Assembly (NCBI RefSeq): GCF_002285435.1
Contig: NZ_NSBT01000006.1
Location: 64,501-128,500 of the forward strand
From: Actibacterium ureilyticum
GTDB taxonomy: Bacteria > Pseudomonadota > Alphaproteobacteria > Rhodobacterales > Rhodobacteraceae
Reading direction: 5' to 3'
DNA: 64,000 nucleotides
Under the pieces are notes generated by a model, which saw only the letters and a program-made list of their open reading frames with translations, made no database searches and was not told where the DNA came from. Made by a program: the position numbers and the translations under genes. Shown here one piece after another: positions 27,418-38,490 of this stretch. Position 1 is the first letter of the stretch, and every line of letters begins with the position of its first letter.

Positions 27418-28337
27418 GGGGCGTCGGCGGGCGGGGGTTCGACCGCCGGGGCGTCCTGCGGCGCGGGCAGGTCGCCCTTGACCGCCGGGGTCAGGCCCAT
27501 CAGCATCCGGGTGATGGTGATCAGCTCGTCGCGCATTTCGGTGCGCGGGGTGACGCGGTCCAGCATGCCGTGATCCAGCAGGTATTCGGCGCGCTGGAAC
27601 CCTTCGGGCAGCTTCTCGCGGATGGTCTGTTCGATCACGCGCGGACCGGCAAAGCAGATCAGCGCGTTCGGTTCGGCGATATGCACATCGCCCAGCATCG
27701 CATAGGACGCGGTGACACCGCCCGTGGTGGGATGCGTCAGCACGACGATATAGGGCAGGCCGGCTTCTTTCAGCATCTCGACCGCGACGGTGGTGCGCGG
27801 CATCTGCATCAGCGACAGGATGCCTTCCTGCATGCGGGCGCCACCGGCGGCGGAAAACAGGATCAGCGGCCGGCCAAGCGCCACGGCGCGTTCGGCGGCG
27901 GCGATGATCGCGTTGCCCACATACATGCCCATCGAGCCGCCCATGAAGCTGAAATCCTGTGCCGCGGCAACGATGGGCGTGCGGCCCATCTCGCCCTCGG
28001 CCACCAGCATCGCCTCGGCCTCGCCCGTCGATTTCAGCGCGGCTTTCATGCGGTCGGGGTATTTCTTCTGGTCGCGGAAATGCAGCGGATCGGCCAGCGG
28101 CGCGGGCACGGCGACCTCGGTGAAGATGCCGCCGTCGAACAGGCTGTGAAAGCGCGCGCGGGGGGTGATGGCCATGTGATGCCCGCAATTGGTGCAGACA
28201 TTCAGGTTGTCGCTCAGCTCGCGGTGGAACAGCATCGTTCCGCATTCGTCGCATTTCGTCCACAGGTTCTCGGGCACGTCGCGCCGCGAAAACAGCGAGT
28301 TTATCGTCGGACGGACATAGTTCGTGATCCAGTTCAT
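27414..28337 (-). CDS. accD: Acetyl-CoA carboxylase carboxyltransferase subunit beta
   Basis: This 307-residue subunit pairs with AccA to form malonyl-CoA for fatty acid synthesis. The N-terminal zinc ribbon is intact (C29, C32, C48, C51), followed by the crotonase-fold body with [25 protein letters not shown] and [17 protein letters not shown]. The C-terminus ends in a low-complexity proline/acid tail. The start at MNWITNYV is the usual family start. Upstream and in the same direction lies a CPBP protease 58 bases away. Confidence 0.96.
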   Translation of the reverse strand: MNWITNYVRPTINSLFSRRDVPENLWTKCDECGTMLFHRELSDNLNVCTNCGHHMAITPRARFHSLFDGGIFTEVAVPAPLADPLHFRDQKKYPDRMKAALKSTGEAEAMLVAEGEMGRTPIVAAAQDFSFMGGSMGMYVGNAIIAAAERAVALGRPLILFSAAGGARMQEGILSLMQMPRTTVAVEMLKEAGLPYIVVLTHPTTGGVTASYAMLGDVHIAEPNALICFAGPRVIEQTIREKLPEGFQRAEYLLDHGMLDRVTPRTEMRDELITITRMLMGLTPAVKGDLPAPQDAPAVEPPPADAP

Positions 28338-28395
28338 CGGCGCGGCCTTCTGCGTTTCGTGCCCCGAGATAAGCCCCGGCGCGGTGAATTGCAAT

Positions 28396-29277
28396 CTAGC
28401 GGATGACGATCAGGCGCAACAGGCGCCAGATCAGGAACAGCATCAGCAGGTCGATGGCGATGCTGCCGCCAAGCGCGCTTGCCTCGGCCACGCCAAACGG
28501 TGTCACATAAAGCGCAAGGCCGGTGATCGTGCCCTTGACCGACAGAAACAGCAGCGCCGACAGGTTGTTGACGAAATGCAGGCCGATCGCCACGCCCAGC
28601 GAGCCGGTGCGTTCGGTCAGGTCCATCGCGATCAGCGCGAAAAGGAATGTGGTCAGCACGATCAGCCAGGCGGTGGCACCGGCCTCGGGGTTGTAATGCA
28701 GCGCGGCGAAGACCAGCGACGGGATGCCCATCCAGACCCAGCGCGCGTTGAACCGCGCGGCCAGTTGCTGGGGCAGATAACCGCGAAAGATCAGTTCCTC
28801 CGCCGTCACCTGGATCAGCACCAGCAGCGCCGCCAGCGGCAGCAAGCGCAGCCAGGTTCCCAAAGCCATGTTCGGCTCTGGCCCGATGAACCACCAGGCC
28901 GCCGCGGCCAGCCCGGCATAGATCGGCGCCAGCACCAGAACGGTCAGGCCAAAGCCGCGCAGGGTCTCGCCGCGTGGCCCGAACAGGGTGCCCGCGGGCC
29001 GCAGATGGCAGGCGGGCGCGGCGATGATCGGGGCCAGGAACATGCCGATGAAGCTGATCAGCACGAACAGGGTCGTGCCGATTGTCACGGGTTTCTGCAG
29101 CGACTGGATGAAACCGAAATAGTTCAGCGGCCCGACGATGGGATAGGCCACCACCGCCATCATCGCAAAGAAGCCCAGAAAGACGAACATCATCAGCAAC
29201 AGGCCAAGCAGCAGCCGCCAGATCTGCGGATATAGCCGCGCGGGCTGGACCATGGCCTGAAATTCGGGTTGGGGCAT
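28396..29277 (-). CDS. CPBP family intramembrane metalloprotease
   Basis: This 293-residue polytopic protein has about eight spans. The three CPBP (Abi/Rce1) motifs are present in order: EELIFRG (EExxxR) near residue 163, FAALHYNP, and GLHFVNN, which supply the glutamates, histidines and asparagine for zinc-dependent cleavage in the membrane. Targets are unknown. An alternative start eight codons later (29253) is possible; neither has a strong ribosome site. It precedes accD on the same strand and is divergent from ilvD. Confidence 0.88.
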   Translation of the reverse strand: MPQPEFQAMVQPARLYPQIWRLLLGLLLMMFVFLGFFAMMAVVAYPIVGPLNYFGFIQSLQKPVTIGTTLFVLISFIGMFLAPIIAAPACHLRPAGTLFGPRGETLRGFGLTVLVLAPIYAGLAAAAWWFIGPEPNMALGTWLRLLPLAALLVLIQVTAEELIFRGYLPQQLAARFNARWVWMGIPSLVFAALHYNPEAGATAWLIVLTTFLFALIAMDLTERTGSLGVAIGLHFVNNLSALLFLSVKGTITGLALYVTPFGVAEASALGGSIAIDLLMLFLIWRLLRLIVIR

Positions 29278-29328
29278 CTTCTGTCCGATATCGTTGTCTG
29301 CTCGCGCCCAAGGCTAGCGCGGCAATAC

Positions 29329-29357
29329 GCGCGCTGCAATCGCCGGTTGCGGCGCGC
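29329..29357. other. GC-rich stem-loop in the CPBP-ilvD gap
   Basis: Arms GCGCGCTGCAA and TTGCGGCGCGC pair over 11 positions (one G-T pair) with a seven-base loop. It lies about 80 bases before ilvD. There is no T-run, so it is not a simple terminator, and I find no convincing leader peptide next to it. Confidence 0.35.
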
Positions 29358-29434
29358 GAAACTGTGGGGGAACGCCTTGTGCTGGCCTGCGCCGGGGTCT
29401 ATTCCGTTGCCCAGCCAGTTCTTCGGAGGATTCC

Positions 29435-31168
29435 ATGCTCAAGCGCCGCTTTGACAAAGACAAGCTTCCCAGCCGCCACGTGACCGAAGGCCCCGCGCGG
29501 GCGCCACACCGGTCGTATTTCTATGCGATGGGGATTTCCGAGGAAGAGATTCATCAGCCCTTTATCGGCGTCGCCACCTGCTGGAACGAGGCCGCGCCGT
29601 GTAACATCGCACTGAACCGTCAGGCCCAGTCGGTCAAGATGGGCGTGAAGGAGGCCGGGGGCACCCCGCGTGAATTCACCACCATCACCGTGACCGACGG
29701 GATCGCAATGGGCCACGAGGGGATGCGTTCGTCGCTCGCCAGCCGCGAGGCGATTGCCGACACGGTCGAGCTGACGATGCGCGGCCATTGCTATGACGCC
29801 ATCGTGGGCCTGGCGGGCTGCGACAAATCCCTGCCGGGGATGATGATGGCCATGGTGCGGCTGAACGTGCCGTCGGTCTTCATCTATGGCGGGTCGATCA
29901 TGCCGGGCCGGTTCCAGGGCCGCGATGTGACCGTGCAGGACGTGTTCGAGGCCGTGGGTCGTCACCAGGCGGGCGCCAATTCCGACGAGGAACTGCGCGC
30001 GCTGGAAAAGGTCGCCTGTCCGTCGGCCGGTGCCTGTGGTGGCCAGTTCACCGCCAACACCATGGCCTGTGTGTCCGAAGCCATCGGTCTGGCGCTGCTG
30101 AACAGCTCGGGCGCGCCGGCGCCCTATGAAAGCCGCGACCAGTACGGCACGGCCTCGGGCGAGGCGGTGATGAACCTTTTGGAGCGCAACATCCGCGCCC
30201 GTGACGTGGTGACCCGCAAATCGCTGGAAAACGCCGCGCGCGTCGTGGCCTGCACCGGCGGGTCGACCAATGCCGGTCTGCACCTGCCCGCCATCGCGCA
30301 TGAGGCCGGTATCGATTTCGACCTGTTCGATGTCTGCGATATCTTCAAGGACACGCCCTATTTCGTCGACCTGAAACCGGGCGGCCAGTATGTGGCCAAG
30401 GACCTGTACGAGGCCGGTGGCGTGCCAGTGGTGATGAAAGAACTGCGCCGCGCGGGTCTGATCCACGAGGATTGCATGACCGCCAGCGGCGAAACCATTG
30501 GCGAGGCGCTGGACAAGATCGAGGGCGAGGCCGATGGCCGCGTGATCTATCCCGTGGACAAGCCGATCACGGCCACCGGCGGTGTCGTGGGCCTGCGCGG
30601 CAACCTGGCCCCCGAAGGCGCCATCGTGAAGGTCGCGGGCATGGACGAGGAACAGCAGGTCTTTACCGGCCCGGCCCGCGTGTTCGAATGCGAGGAAGAC
30701 GCGTTCGAGGCCGTGAAGGCGCGCGCCTATAACGAAGGCGAGGTCATCGTGATCCGCAACGAGGGCCCCGCAGGCGGCCCCGGCATGCGCGAGATGCTGG
30801 CCACCACCGCCGCCCTGTCGGGTCAGGGCATGGGCAAGAAGGTGGCGCTGATCACCGACGGGCGCTTCTCGGGCGCGACGCGCGGGTTCTGCGTGGGCCA
30901 TGTCGGGCCAGAGGCCGCGCATGGCGGGCCGATTGCCCTGTTGCAGGATGGCGACCAGATCACCATCAACGCGATTACCGGTGAAATTTCGGTCGCCTTG
31001 AGCGAAGAAGCGCTTGCCGAGCGCAAAGCCAACTGGACAGGCCCCCGCGACACGATCTATGCCAGTGGCGCATTGTGGAAATACGCGCAGCTTGTGGGGC
31101 CGACCCGCCAGGGCGCCGTGACGCATCCGGGGGCAAATGCGGAAAAGCACATCTATATGGATCTGTAA
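29435..31168 (+). CDS. ilvD: Dihydroxy-acid dehydratase
   Basis: This 577-residue iron-sulfur dehydratase makes the 2-keto acid precursors of valine, leucine and isoleucine. Cluster and metal motifs are present: [24 protein letters not shown], and [19 protein letters not shown], plus the C-terminal [12 protein letters not shown]. The start has a good GGAGGA ribosome site. Its last 32 bases overlap, in another frame, the start of a lipoprotein gene. Confidence 0.96.
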   Translation: MLKRRFDKDKLPSRHVTEGPARAPHRSYFYAMGISEEEIHQPFIGVATCWNEAAPCNIALNRQAQSVKMGVKEAGGTPREFTTITVTDGIAMGHEGMRSSLASREAIADTVELTMRGHCYDAIVGLAGCDKSLPGMMMAMVRLNVPSVFIYGGSIMPGRFQGRDVTVQDVFEAVGRHQAGANSDEELRALEKVACPSAGACGGQFTANTMACVSEAIGLALLNSSGAPAPYESRDQYGTASGEAVMNLLERNIRARDVVTRKSLENAARVVACTGGSTNAGLHLPAIAHEAGIDFDLFDVCDIFKDTPYFVDLKPGGQYVAKDLYEAGGVPVVMKELRRAGLIHEDCMTASGETIGEALDKIEGEADGRVIYPVDKPITATGGVVGLRGNLAPEGAIVKVAGMDEEQQVFTGPARVFECEEDAFEAVKARAYNEGEVIVIRNEGPAGGPGMREMLATTAALSGQGMGKKVALITDGRFSGATRGFCVGHVGPEAAHGGPIALLQDGDQITINAITGEISVALSEEALAERKANWTGPRDTIYASGALWKYAQLVGPTRQGAVTHPGANAEKHIYMDL

Positions 31169-31802
31169 CCGGTTCCGCGTGGCGGGGGCGCTGTTGGGCG
31201 CCCTTGTCCTTGCGGGATGCATGGACAGCGGCGGCGGGCTGGTCAGCCGCCTGAGCAGCCCGGTCGACCGGGTGTCGGTTGCGGGCAATCAGGTGACGGT
31301 GGCCGGGCCCAATGGCTATTGCGTGGATCGCAGCGCAACCCGCGCAAGGTTGCAGCCCGCCTTTGTCATGATGGCCAGCTGCGCGGCGGTCAGCCGCAAC
31401 GCCGATGCCCCGGCGCCGCGCGTGCCCGCGCTTCTGACGGCGACCGTTGCACAGGAACCGGCGCCCACACCGGCCTCGCAGATCGAGATCGAACAGATGC
31501 GGGCCTTTTTCGCCTCGTCCCCGGGACGGGCGGCGCTGGCGCGGGACGGACGGCCCGACAGTGTCGAGATCTTGGACATGTTCCGCCAGTCGGACGTGTT
31601 CTTCATCCATGCCAGCGACCAGAGCGCGGCCGCCGAAACCAATCTGCGGGACGATTACTGGCGCGCGATCTTCGATGTGAACGGGCGCACGGTTTCGGCC
31701 TCGTTATTCGTGTTCCGCAATCGCCCGATCAGCGACGATGCGGGGCTCAGCACCCTGAACGAATTCGCAAGCCGCATCCGCGCGGCCAGCGGCGGGGAAT
31801 GA
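31137..31802 (+). CDS. Hypothetical lipoprotein
   Basis: This 221-residue protein starts inside the 3' end of ilvD. Its N-terminus has basic residues, a hydrophobic segment and lipobox LAGC with C28, so it should be lipidated and face the periplasm. The body contains a [29 protein letters not shown] region reminiscent of small SH3-like/beta domains. No catalytic motif is seen. A later GTG (31179) would shorten the signal to 14 residues and lose its positive charges, so the ATG is preferred (GGGGGCAA upstream). No named family is recognised with confidence. Confidence 0.8.
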   Translation: MRKSTSIWICNRFRVAGALLGALVLAGCMDSGGGLVSRLSSPVDRVSVAGNQVTVAGPNGYCVDRSATRARLQPAFVMMASCAAVSRNADAPAPRVPALLTATVAQEPAPTPASQIEIEQMRAFFASSPGRAALARDGRPDSVEILDMFRQSDVFFIHASDQSAAAETNLRDDYWRAIFDVNGRTVSASLFVFRNRPISDDAGLSTLNEFASRIRAASGGE

Positions 31803-31876
31803 GCCGCTGCGCCCATCGGGCCTTGCCCGGTTGCGACGACAGGCGATAGGGTCCGGGCAAGGCAGGGCAATCGCGC

Positions 31877-32650
31877 ATGGACCGCAGGATCAAACGCCAG
31901 ATCGACAAGCAGATACACCGCCGCGCGCTGCGGCGGTGGCGTGCCGATGCCGATGACGCGGACCGGATCGAACCCGCCCGCCTGCAAGAGCTGCGGGCCG
32001 AGGCGCGCGCCCTGCGCCAGCCCCTGGATCGGCTGATCCGCCTGGCCGACAGCCGTCTTGCGCTGCCGCGGGTCGGGTCCATGGCGATGCGCAAGCTGCC
32101 CGCGGTGGATTGGGCCTGGCGCCCGGATCTCTGGCGTTACGTGCTGGCACAGCCGGGCCATTGCGGGGTCGAGGCGGGGACCCAGCTGGATACCGGGGTC
32201 AAGCTGTTCCACGATTGCACCCTGGCCGAGATGACGGCGCGACAGGTCCGCAACCGGCGCGAGGCCGACCTGGCCGCCTTTGGGCTGCAAATCGACGTTC
32301 TGGAATGCCGGGGCAGTTTCGTGTCGCTGGTGATCGACCTGCCGCCCGAGGCCTGCGCGGATATGAGCCGCGAACATATCCTGCGCGTCGATTTCACCGT
32401 CGAGGTCGAGTACCCGCTGGAGCTTTTCGCCCGGCTGAACCTGCGCAGCGGCACGCGGACCGAACAGGTGGTGCGCGAATTGCCGGTGGGCGATCCGCTG
32501 TGCCATGCGGAATTCGATCTGGCCTATACCGGTCTGGACGAGGCCCGCATCGACGCGATCTGGCTGGATCTGATCATCGAAAGCCCGCGCATGAACCAGA
32601 TCACCGTGCGGGACGTGACCTTCAGCCGCCGCCTGCGCGCGCAATTGTGA
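31877..32650 (+). CDS. DUF6478-like hypothetical protein
   Basis: This 257-residue cytosolic protein has a very basic, helical N-terminus (MDRRIKRQIDKQIHRRALRR). A central part (PAVDWAWRPDLWRYVLAQPG, about 75-95) and a beta-rich C-terminal half follow (DLPPEACADMSREHILRVDF). From memory this resembles DUF6478, found in Rhodobacterales; the name is not verified. There is no signal peptide. The next small gene starts 11 bases after its stop, so the two are probably cotranscribed. Function is unknown. Confidence 0.75.
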   Translation: MDRRIKRQIDKQIHRRALRRWRADADDADRIEPARLQELRAEARALRQPLDRLIRLADSRLALPRVGSMAMRKLPAVDWAWRPDLWRYVLAQPGHCGVEAGTQLDTGVKLFHDCTLAEMTARQVRNRREADLAAFGLQIDVLECRGSFVSLVIDLPPEACADMSREHILRVDFTVEVEYPLELFARLNLRSGTRTEQVVRELPVGDPLCHAEFDLAYTGLDEARIDAIWLDLIIESPRMNQITVRDVTFSRRLRAQL

Positions 32651-32661
32651 CAGGAGCCCCG

Positions 32662-33018
32662 ATGCAGTTGATCCAATCCGCGATTGCCGATGGCCGCTGG
32701 CAGGGCCTCATCGCCACCGACCGGCACGACCCGGTGGTCGAAATCTGGCATCAGGGCATGCGGCTGGACGGGGTGGCGGTCGAACAGCAGCCGGGCACCG
32801 ACGGTCAGGTTCTGGTGTCCTTCGCGATCCCGGCAGAGCTGTTGTCCGATGGCGTGCAGACCTTCATCGTTCGGGACGGTGACGGGACCCAGATCGGCCA
32901 TTTCTCGATCCTGACCGGCACGCCGCTGGATCAGGATCTGCGTGCGGAAATCGACCTGCTGCGGGCTGAGCTCGATCTGCTGAAGAAAGCCTTTCGCCGG
33001 CATTGCGCCGACGGGTGA
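32662..33018 (+). CDS. Hypothetical protein with C-terminal coiled coil (118 residues)
   Basis: The first 85 residues look beta-rich (WQGLIATDRHDPVVEIWHQG and later GDGTQIGHFSILTG). The last 30 form a leucine-heptad helix (LRAEIDLLRAELDLLKKAF) likely to dimerise. The start is an ATG behind CAGGAG. It follows the DUF6478-like gene by 11 bases. No family is recognised. Codon use and spacing support a true gene. Confidence 0.7.
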   Translation: MQLIQSAIADGRWQGLIATDRHDPVVEIWHQGMRLDGVAVEQQPGTDGQVLVSFAIPAELLSDGVQTFIVRDGDGTQIGHFSILTGTPLDQDLRAEIDLLRAELDLLKKAFRRHCADG

Positions 33019-33046
33019 CGCCGCGTCCGGGGTGACTTTCGCGTAA

Positions 33047-35104
<2,058 letters not shown>

Positions 35105-35306
35105 TATCGCACATAAGACAATTTATATATATTTATATTCAATATCTTAGTTATTTTCACCTGATTGGATTATGCCTTTTTCCCTGTTTCCCGTCGCGTA
35201 ACGATCCAATCAATACCCCACTATTGTCGGGCAGTTTCCCCATTCTCGCCCGAATTCGCGGGGATACAGATCGCGGGGGTAAGAATAAGATTGTGAAGGA
35301 AGCGGT
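35105..35306. promoter_or_regulatory. AT-rich intergenic region with a 9-base inverted repeat before lysR
   Basis: The first 60 bases after the flavoenzyme gene are extremely AT-rich for this genome (TTTATATATATTTATATTC). Further on, TGATTGGAT (35162-35170) is repeated inverted as ATCCAATCA (35204-35212) across 33 bases. This is the likely promoter and autoregulatory region of the LysR gene, whose ribosome site is AAGGAAG near 35295. The pair does not contain the usual T-N11-A LysR core in an obvious way. Confidence 0.5.
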
Positions 35307-36212
35307 ATGGATCGATTGACGGAAATGGAGGCGTTCGCCACGGTTGTGGATCAGGGGGGATTCACGGACGCAGCCAAGAAGATGGGGATCTCGAAATCCG
35401 CTGTCTCCAAGCACGTCTCATCGCTGGAGGCCCGTCTGGGGGCCCGGCTGCTGAATCGCACGACGCGCCGTGTCAGCCCCACCGAAATCGGGCTGGCCTA
35501 TTACGACCGTGCCCGCCGTGTTCTGAATGACGCGGGCGAGGCCGACGCGCTGGTCACATCGATGCAATCCGCCCCCTCGGGATTGCTGCGCATCTCGGTC
35601 GCGACCGATTTCGGCGTGAACCACCTGTCGCCGATCCTGGGCGAGTTTCTGCAGAAATTCCCCGAAATCACCGTGAACATGGTGCTGAACAACCGCTATG
35701 TCGAGCTGATCTCGGAAGGGTTCGACATGGCCATCCGCGTGGGCGAGCTGGAAGACAGCACCCTGCGCGCCCGCAAGCTGACCGACACCACCAAACGGAT
35801 GATCGGCTCGCCGGAATATTTCGCGAAATACGGCCGCCCGCAGAAGATCGACGATCTGAACGAGCACAAGCTGCTGCATTATTCCAACCAGTCCAGCGGC
35901 AATGTCTGGAAGATCACCGCGCCGTCGGGCGAAAAGCGCCAGGTGCGCACCGCCGGCTGGCTGACGGTGAATGACGGCCAGTCGCTGCTGAATGCCGCCG
36001 TTTCGGGGCTGGGCATCGCCTATTTGCCCAGTTTCCTGTATCAAGACGCCATGAAAGCGGGTCTGGTGGAAGAGGCCATTCCGGATCTGCCGGTCGAAAA
36101 TCTGGGGATCTATGCGGTTTACCCGCCAGGGCGTTTCACCCAGCCCAAGGTGCGCGCCTTTATCGACTTTCTGGTCGAAAGCTTTGCGGCAAAGGGGCCT
36201 GAAATCTGGTAA
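35307..36212 (+). CDS. LysR family transcriptional regulator
   Basis: This 301-residue LTTR has the winged HTH at residues 1-60 (TDAAKKMGISKSAVSKHVSSLE) and a type 2 periplasmic-binding-like effector domain. The AVSKHVSSLEARLGARLLNRTTRR stretch (read in two parts) and RVGELEDSTLRARKL are typical of the CrgA/DhcR-like branch, which often controls nearby oxidoreductases. Targets are not certain: it follows the FadH-type gene in the same direction rather than diverging from one. Confidence 0.92.
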   Translation: MDRLTEMEAFATVVDQGGFTDAAKKMGISKSAVSKHVSSLEARLGARLLNRTTRRVSPTEIGLAYYDRARRVLNDAGEADALVTSMQSAPSGLLRISVATDFGVNHLSPILGEFLQKFPEITVNMVLNNRYVELISEGFDMAIRVGELEDSTLRARKLTDTTKRMIGSPEYFAKYGRPQKIDDLNEHKLLHYSNQSSGNVWKITAPSGEKRQVRTAGWLTVNDGQSLLNAAVSGLGIAYLPSFLYQDAMKAGLVEEAIPDLPVENLGIYAVYPPGRFTQPKVRAFIDFLVESFAAKGPEIW

Positions 36213-36243
36213 TCGAGCAGTCGTAGCGAGTGAAGATGCACGA

Positions 36244-37188
36244 CTAGCGGGTCGAGGTGAGGATCACCTCGACCCTTCTATTTTGGGTGCGCCCGTTTTC
36301 GGACAGGTTGCTGGCAATCGGCGACAGATACCCGACGCCCTGGGCATCGACCTGATTTGCGGCGACATCGAACCGGTCCACCAGCACCCGGCCGACGGAT
36401 TGCGCGCGCTTCTTCGACAGGGCGATGTTGCCGTCCAGGCTGCCTTCGGCATCGGTGTGGCCGACCAGAACCACCGTGCGTGTCGGATTGGCGCGCAGAT
36501 AGGCCGCCAGTTCGGAAAGCGAGCTGTAATCCTCGCCATCCAGGCTGGACGAGCCGGTCTGAAACCGCAGATCGTCCAGGATAAGCCGGCCGGTGGTTTC
36601 CAATTGTTCCGAAAGCGGCCCCGTCGCGATGATCGGCTGTGCGGCGGGCGCGACCGCGCCCTTGCTGGAGGTGCTGGAGACCGTCGGCAACCCGTCTTCG
36701 GGGCCGATGCGCACCAGTTGCACGAACCCGCGGCGTGACGATCGGCTGACCAGCAGACAGGCGTATTCCGGCTTGGTCTCGCCCATGCGCTGGGCCGACA
36801 GAAAGCGGTAATCGCCCAGATCCACATGCATGGCCGGTTCCGGCATCACATTGGTGGCATAGCGGAAATCGAACCCGCCGCAATCGGCATCGGCGCATTC
36901 GAACAGGATCTCGAACCCCGCATCCGTCAACTGATCGCGCAGCGGCGCCAGGAGTTGCAACGTGGTCTGCCCCTCGCTCGGGATTTGCCAGGCCTGCTGC
37001 AACAGCGCGCCTTCGGCCCACAGCGTCTGAACTTCGCCAGCCTCCCACGGGCCGATGGGCAGGTGAAAGCTGGTCAGTTCCTCGATCCGTTCCGCCGCGC
37101 GCGAGGCACCGGCGGGAAACTCCAGCGAAAACGCCCCCGCCGTTCCCGGCGCGGACAGCGCAAGGGCTATGGCCAGGGCGCGGATCAC
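36244..37188 (-). CDS. OmpA-domain protein with a DUF4892-like N-terminal region
   Basis: This 314-residue exported protein has a signal peptide ending at GTAGA, near residue 19. The middle part (about 30-170), with LLAPLRDQLTDAGFEILFEC and ADCGGFDFRYATNV, resembles the DUF4892 domain found with OmpA domains in other proteobacteria. The C-terminal OmpA/MotB peptidoglycan-binding domain (about 200-314) has LVGHTDAEGS and the NGRTQNRRVEVIL end. It probably links the envelope to murein. It overlaps the next upstream gene's stop by four bases (ATGA-type). Confidence 0.85.
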   Translation of the reverse strand: MIRALAIALALSAPGTAGAFSLEFPAGASRAAERIEELTSFHLPIGPWEAGEVQTLWAEGALLQQAWQIPSEGQTTLQLLAPLRDQLTDAGFEILFECADADCGGFDFRYATNVMPEPAMHVDLGDYRFLSAQRMGETKPEYACLLVSRSSRRGFVQLVRIGPEDGLPTVSSTSSKGAVAPAAQPIIATGPLSEQLETTGRLILDDLRFQTGSSSLDGEDYSSLSELAAYLRANPTRTVVLVGHTDAEGSLDGNIALSKKRAQSVGRVLVDRFDVAANQVDAQGVGYLSPIASNLSENGRTQNRRVEVILTSTR

Positions 37189-37760
37189 CGGTGTGAACCG
37201 TGATATTCCGGGTTCGGCTGCATATCGACGGCCGATGCCATCCGGTTGGTCATGTTGAAGAAGCCGGTAACCGCGGCGATGTCCCAGATGTCACGATCCG
37301 AAAAGCCCACATCGCGCAACGCCTGGCGGTCGGGTTCCTCGACCCGGGCGCTGCCTTCGGTCAGCTTGACGGCGAAATCCAGCATTGCGCGCTGGCGGGG
37401 CGACAGATCGGCGACGCGATAGTTCATCACCAGCGCTTCGCCCAGAACCGGGTCGCCCGACAGCTCGCGCAGGGCGGCGCCATGCGCCACCTGACAATAC
37501 CAGCAGCGGTTGATCGACGACACCACGACCGCGATCATCTCGCGCTCGGTCTTGTCCAGCCCGCTTTGGCCCAGCATCAGGTCATTGTACATCGCCGCAA
37601 AGGCGTTCAGCTTGTCGATATCGAAGGCATAGGCCTGCAACACATTCGGGATCAGGCCCAGCTTTTCGGCGCAGATGTCGAAATATTTCTGTGTGTCCTC
37701 GGGCAGGGGGCTGACCGGGGGCAGGTCCAGTGCGGTGGGGGTCTTGGTCTTGGTGGTCAA
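37185..37760 (-). CDS. Alkylhydroperoxidase (AhpD-like) / peroxidase-related protein
   Basis: This carboxymuconolactone decarboxylase-fold protein of about 191 residues carries the CxxC-H motif CWYCQVAHG and the preceding EREMIAVVVSSINR, as in the uncharacterised peroxidase-related family. It likely reduces peroxides with an unidentified thiol donor. Start: family members begin shortly before PTALDLPPVSPLPE, and the only suitable codon after the GNAT stop is TTG at 37760. An ATG at 37811 inside the GNAT gene would add 17 residues. Either way translation is coupled to the upstream gene. Confidence 0.85.
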   Translation of the reverse strand: MTTKTKTPTALDLPPVSPLPEDTQKYFDICAEKLGLIPNVLQAYAFDIDKLNAFAAMYNDLMLGQSGLDKTEREMIAVVVSSINRCWYCQVAHGAALRELSGDPVLGEALVMNYRVADLSPRQRAMLDFAVKLTEGSARVEEPDRQALRDVGFSDRDIWDIAAVTGFFNMTNRMASAVDMQPNPEYHGSHR

Positions 37761-37764
37761 CTGC

Positions 37765-38490
37765 TCAGGCCTCTTCGGGCGCTTTGATCCGATAGTGGTA
37801 GTGTCCCACAACTTGCATGTTCAGGGAAGCATAGAGCGCATTGGCCGCGTCGTTGGCATCGGTCACCAGAACGGCCAGAGTCGTGGCGCCCCGATCTTGG
37901 GCCCAGCATGCGGCCAGCCGCATCATGTTGACGGCGGTTTTCTGCCGACGCTGGGTGGGTTCGACCTCGACCGCGTGGCAAAAGGCGATTTCCCCGTGGA
38001 TCGCGACAAAGGCCGCCCCGGCAGCGCGGTCGCGCGCACGGCCCAGAACGCTGGTCTTTGGGCCCGTCACGCGGTCCATCACCGCCAGCCGTTCCGTCCC
38101 GATCCCGCCCGCGGCCCAGATCTCTTGCGTGATCTGTAACGGCTGCCACAGGGTGAACGCGGTGACCGGCGGCGGCAGCTGGGCCAGATCGGCGACCGGG
38201 ATGGCGCGGACCTGAACCGGGTCGATCACGCGGTAACCGGCATCGGCCAGCAGGGTGTCCAGCGCATCGTCCCCGGCGCGGATCATGAACAGCGGGTCCT
38301 GCCCAAGCGCGCGCATGGCGTCTTCGGCGGCGGGCAGGTCGCCCGCGTCAAACGGTCCGTCCGCCGTGGCGGCCGACACGCGTTTGCCCCCGCCCTGGCC
38401 ATCGCGGATCGTCCAGGGGCCGACGCGCCGGGTCGCGGCGGGCGGCCATGTCGCCGCGATCGCGGTGTAAAGCGTTGCCGGGTCGATCAC
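37765..38490 (-). CDS. GNAT family N-acetyltransferase
   Basis: This 241-residue protein has a variable N-terminal half and a C-terminal GNAT fold: AAFVAIHGEIAFCHAVEVEP, then the acetyl-CoA-binding RRQKTAVNMMRLAACWAQD helix and NALYASLNMQVVGHYHYR. The start is GTG at 38490, overlapping the cinA-type stop as GTGA. Reading further upstream only shadows that gene. Substrate unknown; the operon partners (MoCF protein, AhpD-like protein) give no clear clue. Confidence 0.85.
   Translation of the reverse strand: MIDPATLYTAIAATWPPAATRRVGPWTIRDGQGGGKRVSAATADGPFDAGDLPAAEDAMRALGQDPLFMIRAGDDALDTLLADAGYRVIDPVQVRAIPVADLAQLPPPVTAFTLWQPLQITQEIWAAGGIGTERLAVMDRVTGPKTSVLGRARDRAAGAAFVAIHGEIAFCHAVEVEPTQRRQKTAVNMMRLAACWAQDRGATTLAVLVTDANDAANALYASLNMQVVGHYHYRIKAPEEA

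Noticed and set aside
29399-31288. A 629-codon minus-strand frame opposite ilvD
   Set aside because: Same artefact; ilvD is unmistakable.
36219-36245. AGTCGT...ACGACT inverted repeat between the convergent lysR and ompA-type genes, considered as a terminator
   Set aside because: Arms are only six bases, the loop is long and no T-run follows.
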